This document shows, piece after piece, positions 1-5,170 of a stretch of 8,791 nt of DNA (position 1 is its first letter; the number at the start of each line of letters is the position of its first letter). The DNA is from Acetobacteraceae bacterium (lineage in GTDB: Bacteria > Pseudomonadota > Alphaproteobacteria > Acetobacterales > Acetobacteraceae). The translations under genes and the position numbers were made by a program. Under the pieces are notes generated by a model, which was given only the letters and a program-made list of their open reading frames with translations, had not been told where the DNA came from and made no database searches. The DNA lies in NCBI GenBank assembly GCA_030039695.1, contig JASHVB010000590.1, forward strand, positions 1 through 8,791, in the 5' to 3' direction.

Positions 1-535
1 CCGTCACCCAGGCGCCTAGTGATAGCTCGGCTTCAAGCTGGTTCGGCCTCCAGCCGGCATAACCCAGCATAATCAAGTACTTGCGAGGGCCGTATCCGGC
101 GGCAATATCTCGCAATACCAAGCGCGGCGAGGTAACCGCCAAGTGGTCATCCAGCACGAGCGTTGCGGCGGGATGATAATCTCTGGTGTGGACGACAAAT
201 CCGACCGACGGCTCCACGGGTCCGCCCAAGAACACCGTGACCGACCCTTTTGCATCTCCCGGGTCCTCGCCGAACGCCCGCAACAGCTCAGCGATCGGTC
301 GGTCGGCCATAGGGCGGTTAATGGCAACGCCAAGCGCGCCCCCGACCCCGTGCTGGATCATCACCATGACGCTGCCAGCAAATCGGGGATCGCCCATGCC
401 GGGCGCTGCCACGAGGAGTTGACCCGGCGGCACGCTGTCCGCGGCCTCCGTTCCTTGCTCGAGAGTGGCAAGCGCCGGCGTATGGGCGGCGGCAAGTAGA
501 CTGACCAGGGCAAAGCAACGCCGGGACAACAACAT
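1..535 (-). CDS. YqgE/AlgH family protein (UPF0301/DUF179), exported form, 3' end cut by window
   Basis: Reading from the ATG at 535 gives 178 codons with no stop before the window edge. The family signature is clear: GQLLVAAPGMGDPRF at residues 38-52, GVAINRP at 69-75, LGGPV at 103-107, and LGYAGW...QLEAEL..GAW at 157-176. About 20-30 residues of the usual C-terminus are missing beyond base 1. The first 23 residues look like a signal peptide: SRRCFAL at 4-10 resembles a twin-arginine (Tat) motif, a hydrophobic stretch follows, and ALA-T offers a cleavage site. Many family members are cytoplasmic, so this form may act in the periplasm. The biochemical function of the family is not established; AlgH was named for an effect on alginate genes in Pseudomonas. 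A GGGAG Shine-Dalgarno lies 9 bases before the ATG, which supports this start. The family call is firm; the export route is inferred. Confidence 0.9.
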   Translation of the reverse strand, partial: MLLSRRCFALVSLLAAAHTPALATLEQGTEAADSVPPGQLLVAAPGMGDPRFAGSVMVMIQHGVGGALGVAINRPMADRPIAELLRAFGEDPGDAKGSVTVFLGGPVEPSVGFVVHTRDYHPAATLVLDDHLAVTSPRLVLRDIAAGYGPRKYLIMLGYAGWRPNQLEAELSLGAWVT

Positions 536-558
536 CGCGATCAACTCCCGGCCCACAG

Positions 559-858
559 TCAAACACGGCCGCTCACACTTGGCCACGGAGGACCAGACTT
601 ATACCGTCTTGCCATCCTCTGGCCTGCCTTTGCCAAACCAGAGTGACCAACCTCCGCCAGCGGCAACGGGGGCGAACCATCCAGGCCGTATTGCTGCAGC
701 TCGCCGAAGGCAGCGCTGTTCGGGCTGGCGCCTGCGTCATGCATCTTAAGCAAGTAAACGACAACGGGGAGGGCGTTACCTCCCTCATTGGCCTCGTCAA
801 TCATCCATTGATAGCGTTGCCAAAGCCACGAAGCCGCAACGCCAAAGCCCAATGGCAA
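559..858 (-). CDS. Hypothetical small protein, possible N-terminal membrane anchor
   Basis: This is a 99-codon frame directly upstream of the yqgE-like gene, ending 23 bases before its ATG. No ATG or GTG is available between the preceding in-frame stop and the body of the frame. The only early start is TTG at 858, which has GGAG six bases upstream. The N-terminus (PLGFGVAASWLW) is hydrophobic with tryptophans and could be a short membrane segment, and a second hydrophobic patch (LPVVVYLL) follows near residue 30. I recognise no domain. Third-position GC is only moderate, unlike the strong bias in the liv genes, which argues against strong coding selection. It could be a real small protein co-transcribed with the yqgE-like gene, a decayed gene, or a chance frame. 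Confidence 0.3.
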   Translation of the reverse strand: MPLGFGVAASWLWQRYQWMIDEANEGGNALPVVVYLLKMHDAGASPNSAAFGELQQYGLDGSPPLPLAEVGHSGLAKAGQRMARRYKSGPPWPSVSGRV

Positions 859-898
859 AAACCACTCCGCTGTCGTTCATGCCATCCGCCATAGCGGA

Positions 899-1024
899 TC
901 AGCCCCGATGCGGATGCGGGTGATCCAACGCGCTCAGCGTCGCTGCCGGCGGACGCGTCATGACCACAAAGCCGCGCCGCTCGAGGTGCCGCGCTAGTCC
1001 GTCCGCCGTGATCAGCGCCATCAT
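899..1024 (-). CDS. Possible 41-residue small protein
   Basis: A minus-strand frame opens after a stop near 1093 and ends at the TGA at 899-901. It contains a double ATG at 1024-1019; from the first, the product has 41 residues. The composition looks protein-like: an amphipathic helix (ADGLARHLERRGFVVM) followed by a Pro/His-rich tail ending in DHPHPHRG. The helix-plus-strand pattern could be the end of a small alpha/beta domain. The frame may start further upstream at a non-ATG codon, or be the remnant of a longer gene. No good Shine-Dalgarno precedes the ATG pair; the AGGA further upstream is about 16 bases away. I do not recognise a family. It lies on the same strand as the NTF2-like gene and the yqgE-like gene. 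Confidence 0.3.
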   Translation of the reverse strand: MMALITADGLARHLERRGFVVMTRPPAATLSALDHPHPHRG

Positions 1025-1140
1025 CTCGTCGGCATGCCGATCCTGCTTGCTCCCCTCATGCCGGAGGGCGAATGTTCTTGTTTTTCAGTCTCACCAATTG
1101 CCTCAGCGCGATACGGTCCGCTGCCAGGAATTGAAATCGA

Positions 1141-1159
1141 GGCGGCCGTCAGGGCCGCC
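1141..1159 (-). terminator. Stem-loop downstream of the NTF2-like gene
   Basis: GGCGGCC (1141-1147) and GGCCGCC (1153-1159) form a perfect 7-bp GC stem with a 5-base loop. Read on the minus strand it lies about 90 bases after the stop at 1251 and is followed by TCGATTTCAATT, a T-rich but interrupted tail. This fits a weak intrinsic terminator. The absence of a clean T run leaves it uncertain. Confidence 0.35.
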
Positions 1160-1250
1160 CCGATCCCAGATCGCATGTTGATTGTGGCGGCGAGCGCGCT
1201 CCGGATTCGCGCCCAGAAAGGTCAGTGGTGGCTGCCGATGGTTCAGCGAT

Positions 1251-1640
1251 TTAAAATCCGGTCGGACCGACCGAGCCGATCCAGCGCTTGACCTTAGTCG
1301 GGTCCGTTTCATCCATATAAAAGAAATGCGTCATTGTAGGTCTCACGGGCTTGATGGTCGGATCATCGAATGTCATGCCAACCTTGCCATGAAAGACCTT
1401 CAACAAGGGGCTATCCCAATACTCCACAACATCGTGTTGTGCAGTAAAGCCCTTGTCGATAAACTGCCGCAGGTTATTTCGGATCTCCTCGCGCCCGTGC
1501 CAGTCGGCAACACCGAGGTTGCAAACTGCATCGTCGGCGAAGCACTCGAAACCCTTACCAAAGGTCTTGTCGTCGATTTCTTTCCACATCGCCAGCAGCC
1601 ACGCTGGCGCCGGGGATTTCGTGAAGGTGATTGTGTCCAT
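1251..1640 (-). CDS. NTF2/SnoaL-like domain protein
   Basis: The product has 129 residues and the layout of a small cone-shaped NTF2-like fold. An N-terminal helix (APAWLLAMWKEID, about 11-23) leads to the FECFADDAVCNLG segment (31-43). A HGREEIRNNLRQFIDKGF segment (48-65) matches the usual 'GR..I...L..F' helix of SnoaL-like proteins, and beta strands with the motif THFFYMDE (104-111) follow. Members of this superfamily serve as isomerases, cyclases, hydrolases or ligand-binding proteins. Nothing here fixes the substrate, so no reaction is claimed. The start is supported by GAGGG five to six bases upstream of the ATG at 1640. The gene seems to stand alone: its neighbours downstream are doubtful small ORFs and upstream lies degraded DNA. 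Confidence 0.75.
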   Translation of the reverse strand: MDTITFTKSPAPAWLLAMWKEIDDKTFGKGFECFADDAVCNLGVADWHGREEIRNNLRQFIDKGFTAQHDVVEYWDSPLLKVFHGKVGMTFDDPTIKPVRPTMTHFFYMDETDPTKVKRWIGSVGPTGF

Positions 1641-2126
1641 GTTGCCCTCGTTGATTGCGCTGTTACGGCGGGATTGTCGCAGCGGATACCTTGCTGATCC
1701 CGTGGCAACCTATTTAGCGGCTCAGCCGTTGGCGGATGCGCCAATACCCCCTCGTTCCTCGCCAAGGGGCCTTGCGCCAACGAGGTCGTTCCGCACCCCA
1801 TGGCCGGAATGGCAATCGTAACCCACAGCGTCGCCGATTTTACGGCAATCAAATCACCCTGATGTCCCTCGGTCTGCCGGTTTCATCATTTTTCGGCAAC
1901 GCGACACCCGCAGTTCGATGTCGACAACCGGCCGTCTGGCCCTAGCCGGCGCCCGACGGCGTGGCGCCGGCGTGCAACCACGCCCGCCTCGCCGTTGGGT
2001 CGCTTGCCAGGCCGCCGAACGAAGCGAAGCGCGCGCCGGCAGCGGGCGTTCGATCCATCAGGCCCGGGCCGTTCGCGGCATGCGGTGCTCCCTCCCTGAT
2101 GCCCCGGAGACCAGGAGGCAAGTCGT
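1641..2126. other. Gene-poor stretch with one strong hairpin
   Basis: Nothing here can be supported as an intact gene. Several frames are open because of the high GC content, but their translations are low-complexity, Arg/Pro/Ala-rich and unlike proteins. A 62-codon minus-strand frame with a GTG start (2130-1942) begins at the stop of the HAF fragment by a GTGA overlap. It ends on the hairpin at 1945-1971 and resembles no family I know. The first 60 bases upstream of the NTF2-like gene should carry its promoter, but I see no convincing -35/-10 pair. Confidence 0.5.
1945..1971. repeat. Perfect 9-bp inverted repeat (hairpin)
   Basis: GCCGGCGCC (1945-1953) and GGCGCCGGC (1963-1971) are exact reverse complements separated by 9 bases. 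All pairs are G-C, so the RNA hairpin would be very stable on either strand. No T run follows on either side, so it is not a classical intrinsic terminator. It may be a Rho-linked pause or mRNA-stability element, or a palindromic repeat unit. Confidence 0.45.
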
Positions 2127-2400
2127 TCACGCCGCCCTGGCGCGCGCAGACAACACCTGCCCGAGCCCGAAGCCAGCGGCGGTTGCCTCACCGCCCTCGG
2201 GAGTTGCCACGAAGGCGCGCCCCCCGCTGCTGTCCCCGTAGTATCCGGCGACACCCCCCACGGTCGTTGATGGCGGCGGCATCGGTCTCAATGGCACCCG
2301 GAGCATGCAGCGTGGTCAACGTTCCGGTGCCATAGCTGTGGCCGCATGCCCTGCTGTTGTCGCCATAGGCTCCGGCGACCTCGCCCTGAGCGGGTGCCGC
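2127..2400 (-). pseudogene. HAF-repeat protein fragment, frameshifted
   Basis: Reading the minus strand from about 2400 gives EVAGAYGDNSR, then GTGTLTTLHAPGAIETDAAA and INDRG. A shift of one base at the run of six G (2259-2254) then leads to GVAGYYGDSSGGRAFVATPE and a stop at 2129-2127. This is the pattern of HAF-type repeats, in which 'IN..G.VAG.Y.D..G..HGF' alternates with 'G..TTLDAPGA'; such proteins are often secreted in Bradyrhizobium and relatives. At least one and a half repeat units are visible. Intact family members have several repeats and a signal peptide, so the N-terminal part is missing here. The frameshift, the missing front end and the LysR-like fragment starting at 2452 all indicate a dead remnant. 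The repeat resemblance is seen by eye, not searched. Confidence 0.5.
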
Positions 2401-2451
2401 CTCCTGTTCGACTTTCGCGAGATCGCTGGTACTTCGGCGCCGTTGAGGGCG

Positions 2452-2667
2452 ACTTGGCGGGGTTGCTTGTTACGCGCCGCTGACCCGCAGCGGTGCGGCT
2501 TGAATCGGGGCCCAGAGCGGCGAGGAATAACACAGTCGGCCGTCAGCGCTGCGCGGCGCCGGTTGCGATCTGCTCTCGACGATCTGCTTTTCGTGCGTAA
2601 CGTGCGATGGTTTGCGGCGAGCGAGCGTGCAATGCGGATCGCACGCGAGATGTGCGACGCGCTGTGA
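2452..2667 (+). pseudogene. LysR-type regulator fragment (helix-turn-helix only)
   Basis: One plus-strand frame carries LNRGPERRGITQSAVS, RRRLRSALDDLLFVRN and then a segment ending in ASERAMRIARE. These line up with the classic LysR N-terminal domain: '(S)LTRAAERLGITQ(S/P)AVS.ALRRLR..LDDPLFVR' followed by 'PTERA..IA..VR.AL'. The recognition helix lies at 2527-2562 and the DD-LFVR motif at 2578-2598. The first helix is shortened by about two residues against the family. The frame stops at 2665-2667, where an intact regulator would continue for about 220 residues into its effector-binding domain. No good continuation is found in the other frames. It is therefore a decayed regulator. Its intact ancestor, about 300 residues long, may have been transcribed divergently from the gene at 2400-2127. 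Confidence 0.55.
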
Positions 2668-2835
2668 GTCGGGTGCGTTCGCTGTCGATTTCGCTGATCT
2701 AGCGCGCGGTCTCCTCGGCCACGTACAGGTTGCTAACGTGCGCCGACCTGGGAGGATGGTTCGTGTGGCCAGCGAAAGGCTCTGCGCTGCGCCCTACGTG
2801 CCTTGTCCTCTGCAAACCGCTTGAGCAAGGACCGC

Positions 2836-2955
2836 TGTGGCACAGCATCGGGGTGCCACATCAACCACGAAAGACGATAGGCTGATCCTCTCCTATCTCT
2901 CCAGGCCGAGATGATCTAACATGGGCCTCCTAAGAAGGGCGTCAGCGTCACGCCC
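2836..2955 (+). promoter_or_regulatory. Upstream/leader region with three successive hairpins
   Basis: Three perfect inverted repeats occur in the 156 bases before the membrane-protein gene. They are TGTGGCA/TGCCACA (2836-2842 with 2854-2860), GATAGG/CCTATC (2876-2881 with 2892-2897) and GGGCGT/ACGCCC (2937-2942 with 2950-2955). The last ends 36 bases before the ATG at 2992. They could be protein-binding dyads, leader-RNA structure, or (the first) the end of an upstream transcript. No ribosome-binding site is enclosed, and no known riboswitch is recognised. Confidence 0.3.
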
Positions 2956-2991
2956 CTGGCGTTTCGATCACAGCCACTGAGGGACTGGGAA

Positions 2992-3405
2992 ATGAATGTG
3001 CAACGCGGGAGTGGCATCGTTTCAGCGAGCGTTCTTGCCATGGTCCTGGCGGGCGCCGTTAGCGGCGCAATCGTCGGTCTGGTGCTCAGTAGCCTGTTGG
3101 CAAGCCAGCTCGTGCTTGCCGTCGTCTGCGCGTTCATCGCCGCAATCTTAGCGCTGGTCATCGGCTACGTTATCCTGGGTGGCAGCGCTGAGTTCACCTT
3201 GCCGTCGGGGGTCGTTCTTTGGAACATCATCATCGCTTCGCTGATCGGCGGACTTGCAGGACATGAGCTCAGCGTCGACCTGAGAGAACCGCCAGCCTCG
3301 CCGCTCATCGGGGCACTCTCTGGCGTGCTCGCGGCCATCCTGATCGCCTCCTTCATACTCACGATCTTCATGCTGAGGGACCGGCCGCCGGTTCACAATG
3401 ATTAA
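2992..3405 (+). CDS. Hypothetical four-helix inner-membrane protein
   Basis: The protein has 137 residues and is strongly hydrophobic. Four membrane segments are visible at about 9-33, 37-63, 72-90 and 105-128. A loop containing HELSVDLREPPASP (90-103) separates helices 3 and 4, and a short charged tail (RDRPPVHND) ends it. The helices are rich in small residues (AGAVSGAIVG, SLIGGLAG, GALSGVLAA), which favours tight helix packing. I recognise no named family and no catalytic or transport motif. A GAGGG and a GGGAA sequence precede the ATG, the latter very close. It is the only convincing plus-strand gene in the window and converges on the CYTH gene, so it should be regulated separately, with possible control through the hairpin-rich leader upstream. 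Confidence 0.75.
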   Translation: MNVQRGSGIVSASVLAMVLAGAVSGAIVGLVLSSLLASQLVLAVVCAFIAAILALVIGYVILGGSAEFTLPSGVVLWNIIIASLIGGLAGHELSVDLREPPASPLIGALSGVLAAILIASFILTIFMLRDRPPVHND

Positions 3406-3432
3406 GGATGAGGCATGCGCCCCTGTCGTCGC

Positions 3433-3511
3433 TCTGCCGATGATCGAGTGGTGCGGCTTCGCCGGGTCCTGCAAATTGCTGGACCAATGAAGATGGGCGA
3501 TCATCGGCAGA
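3433..3511. ncRNA. Candidate structured element: 14-bp inverted repeat enclosing two hairpins
   Basis: TCTGCCGATGATCG (3433-3446) and CGATCATCGGCAGA (3498-3511) are perfect reverse complements 51 bases apart. Inside lie CGGC-TTC-GCCG (3454-3464) and, directly abutting it, GGTCC (3465-3469) paired with GGACC (3481-3485). The second pair continues inward with GCAA/TTGC after one T-T mismatch. Together they can fold into a three-way junction of about 79 bases. The element lies between the convergent membrane-protein and CYTH genes, starting 27 bases after the plus-strand stop. It may be a bidirectional terminator, a mRNA 3' stabiliser, a small RNA, or a palindromic repeat element. No sequence family is recognised; the pairing is seen directly and the function is inferred. 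Confidence 0.35.
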
Positions 3512-3570
3512 TGCCGGCGGCTTCGCACAGAGGACGTTCGGCGGGCCTGGTGCCCGGTGATCCTTTCGGC

Positions 3571-3588
3571 GCGCCACGGAAGTGGCGC
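3571..3588 (-). terminator. 7-bp stem with GGAA tetraloop next to the CYTH stop
   Basis: GCGCCAC (3571-3577) pairs perfectly with GTGGCGC (3582-3588). The four-base loop is GGAA on the plus strand (a GNRA tetraloop) and TTCC on the minus strand. The hairpin begins 8 bases after the CYTH stop codon on the minus strand. No T run follows in either direction, so it is a plausible transcript end or 3' stabiliser rather than a textbook intrinsic terminator. Confidence 0.35.
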
Positions 3589-3596
3589 ACCTTCAG

Positions 3597-4082
3597 TCAG
3601 GTCAGCGGCATGCCTGCTGCAGCGATGGAGCGGCGCGCGAGGGTGGTCTTTTTGAACCGGGGATCATTGGTCACTTCCTCGCCGGCCCACGGAGGTACCT
3701 GTACGCGCTGGTCCGGGTGTTCCAATTCAACTTCAGCGAATACGACGCCAGCAAGCGCTCCGATGTAGACATCGACTGTCCAGTCCAGGCCGCCAAATGG
3801 CACCGTATGCCGGACTTTCTCGAGAATAGGGTCTCCCCGACAGAGTGTTCGCAACATTTGCTCCGCATCAGCAAGGGGAATTTCGTACTCATACTCCGGT
3901 CGGCTGATGCCACTCCTCGGGCCCTTGATCGTGAGCCACGCGGTGCTGTCTGTCAGACGGACGCGAACCTTCCCGTCACCAAAGTGAGCGATCAAGCCGT
4001 CCCGCAGGTGCTCGCTCTTGATAACCTCACGCTTCCAGGCATCGTTCGCAATGAGAAATTTCCTTTCGATCTCAAGGGCCAT
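3597..4082 (-). CDS. CYTH domain protein (triphosphate tunnel metalloenzyme family)
   Basis: The product has 161 residues, the size of a stand-alone CYTH domain. The hallmark ExExK motif is E4-I-E6-R-K8 in EIERKFL. It is followed by VRVRL (39-43), AWLTIKG (48-54), EYEYEIP (63-69), ILEKVRHTV (86-94), a DWTVDVY strand (100-106), FAEVELE (115-121) and EEVTNDPRF (135-143). These charged residues line the tunnel that binds a triphosphate with divalent metal in this superfamily, which includes inorganic triphosphatases, thiamine triphosphatases and class IV adenylate cyclases. Sequence alone does not tell which; inorganic triphosphatase activity is the commonest finding for short bacterial members. 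The usual RYxV is RHTV here. The ATG at 4082 is placed directly before the ExExK motif, with AAGGA ten bases upstream. It is separated from the cupin gene by 388 bases, so it probably has its own promoter. Confidence 0.88.
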   Translation of the reverse strand: MALEIERKFLIANDAWKREVIKSEHLRDGLIAHFGDGKVRVRLTDSTAWLTIKGPRSGISRPEYEYEIPLADAEQMLRTLCRGDPILEKVRHTVPFGGLDWTVDVYIGALAGVVFAEVELEHPDQRVQVPPWAGEEVTNDPRFKKTTLARRSIAAAGMPLT

Positions 4083-4470
4083 CTGTCCGGTGTCCTTCTT
4101 TCTGACCCACCGAGCGTGAAGAGTGGGGCTGCGGCACGTTGCCCGGCAAGCGGTGCTGAGCCGGGCGTTGCCGTCGCTCGGCAGAAGGTAGTCGGATGGC
4201 GGCGACGGCGATTCGGAGATGAGTGTTGATTCTTAGGCTGCGGAGGCACGGGGGCCGATGTGGACACGCCAATTTGAGCGTGCGCCGGACAAACCCGCGA
4301 GGACCCGATATCCGAATTCTGACTTTGCGGAGCAAGAACAGACAGACTGCTTTCCTGCCGTCCCGGCCGCCGAGCCGGTCCCGCCCCAACTCGGCCGCCG
4401 GACCGCAGATCCGGCGATCCCTGAACCGGACGATCGCCACCACCTGGCGGCGACGCCGGGTACGGGGGTG
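4083..4470. other. Intergenic stretch between cupin and CYTH genes
   Basis: I see no supportable gene here. The open frames on both strands translate to Arg/Pro-rich sequence without domain character, and those on the plus strand merely continue antisense to the flanking genes. The part near 4470 holds the hairpin at 4434-4453, and the part near 4083 should hold the CYTH promoter. No strong -35/-10 pair is evident. Confidence 0.5.
4434..4453 (-). terminator. Stem-loop downstream of the cupin gene
   Basis: TCGCCACC (4434-4441) and GGCGGCGA (4446-4453) form an 8-bp stem with a 4-base loop. One pair is an A-C mismatch on the plus strand and becomes a G-U wobble in minus-strand RNA, so the structure favours the minus-strand transcript. 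It starts 17 bases after the cupin stop codon. No poly-T tail follows. Confidence 0.35.
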
Positions 4471-5016
4471 TTATGTTGTCACCATCTCGGTTCGGTATTT
4501 CGCCAGCAGGGATCCCACCTTTTTCTGTCGTTCGGCGAGCTCGTCTGGGGTGAGCTGCGGCGGCGGCGTCGTGCGGCCATCAACCAGATCGCCGATCTCC
4601 AGGAAGAACTCGTCCAGCCCGGCCGGCGTGGCCATGCACAGCATCCGGACGGCAGCACCGGATGCGTTTTTGAAGGCATGCGGTGCATTGGCCGGGATAT
4701 TGACGGTGGATCCTGCGCGGACCGTGGATGTTTGGCCGCGAAAGGTAAATTCGAGCTCGCCCTCGAGCAGGGTAAACATCTCCTCGAAATCGTGCCGGTG
4801 CGGCGGCGGCCCACCGCCGGCTGGCACATGCATGTCGATCAAACAGTAACGGCCCGCAGTCTCGGCCCCACTGACGAGGATCGTGTAGGTATCACCGGCA
4901 ACCGCGACATGTGACATGTCCGGATTGTTCGCGTTTGCGACTGTCAGCTGGCGCTGTGGGTCATCTGCGGGGATGACCACTTCGGATTGAGACGCGGAAG
5001 CGGAGCCACTGGTCAT
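4471..5016 (-). CDS. Single-domain cupin protein
   Basis: From the ATG at 5016 the protein has 181 residues. Cupin motif 1 reads PPPHRHDFEEMFTLLEGE (70-87), with metal ligands His73, His75 and Glu79. Motif 2 reads AGSTVNIPANAPHAFKN (101-117), with the fourth ligand His113. All four ligands are present, so a metal-binding beta-barrel is expected. Such proteins act as dioxygenases, isomerases, or small-molecule binding proteins; the substrate cannot be read from the sequence. A C-terminal helical tail (TPDELAERQKKVGSLLAKY, 156-174) follows the barrel. The frame remains open 61 codons further upstream, but that part is not protein-like, and GGGAGAG sits just before the ATG at 5016. The gene lies 154 bases after the acyl-CoA synthetase homologue on the same strand, so it may be read from the same operon or from its own promoter. 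Confidence 0.85.
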   Translation of the reverse strand: MTSGSASASQSEVVIPADDPQRQLTVANANNPDMSHVAVAGDTYTILVSGAETAGRYCLIDMHVPAGGGPPPHRHDFEEMFTLLEGELEFTFRGQTSTVRAGSTVNIPANAPHAFKNASGAAVRMLCMATPAGLDEFFLEIGDLVDGRTTPPPQLTPDELAERQKKVGSLLAKYRTEMVTT

Positions 5017-5170
5017 CTTGTCTCTCCCACAGCGATATCTGATTGCATCCATCTGGGCATTGTCGGGTTGGACTTGTGTTGCCACTCGGATCAAATCAAT
5101 GGACCTGTGGAGATCCTTCCACAATGCGTGACCAGGACGATTGATAGCACGCGACGAACGCGCCAATCGG
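5017..5170 (-). promoter_or_regulatory. Gap before the cupin gene, with a small dyad
   Basis: This 154-base gap separates the synthetase homologue from the cupin gene. It contains an inverted repeat TGTGGA/TCCACA (5106-5111 with 5118-5123, 6-base spacer) about 90 bases before the cupin ATG, which could be an operator. The cupin ribosome-binding site (GGGAGAG) lies just upstream of the ATG at 5016. No convincing promoter hexamers or terminator are visible, so read-through from the liv operon is possible. Confidence 0.2.

Noticed and set aside
1182..1697. 171-codon plus-strand open frame
   Set aside because: It lies antisense to the NTF2-like gene, which has clear fold motifs and a good ribosome-binding site; its translation shows no domain.
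1886..2335. Several overlapping open frames on both strands
   Set aside because: Their translations are low-complexity Arg/Pro/Ala sequence typical of non-coding high-GC DNA; only the HAF-like segment has family resemblance.
3415..3768. 117-codon plus-strand frame across the inverted-repeat region
   Set aside because: The translation is Arg-rich without domain character, and the frame runs antisense into the CYTH gene.
3582..4229. 215-codon plus-strand open frame
   Set aside because: It is the antisense shadow of the CYTH gene; the ExExK and VRVRL motifs settle the real strand.
4258..4914. 218-codon plus-strand open frame
   Set aside because: It is antisense to the cupin gene, whose four metal ligands and motif spacing are intact.
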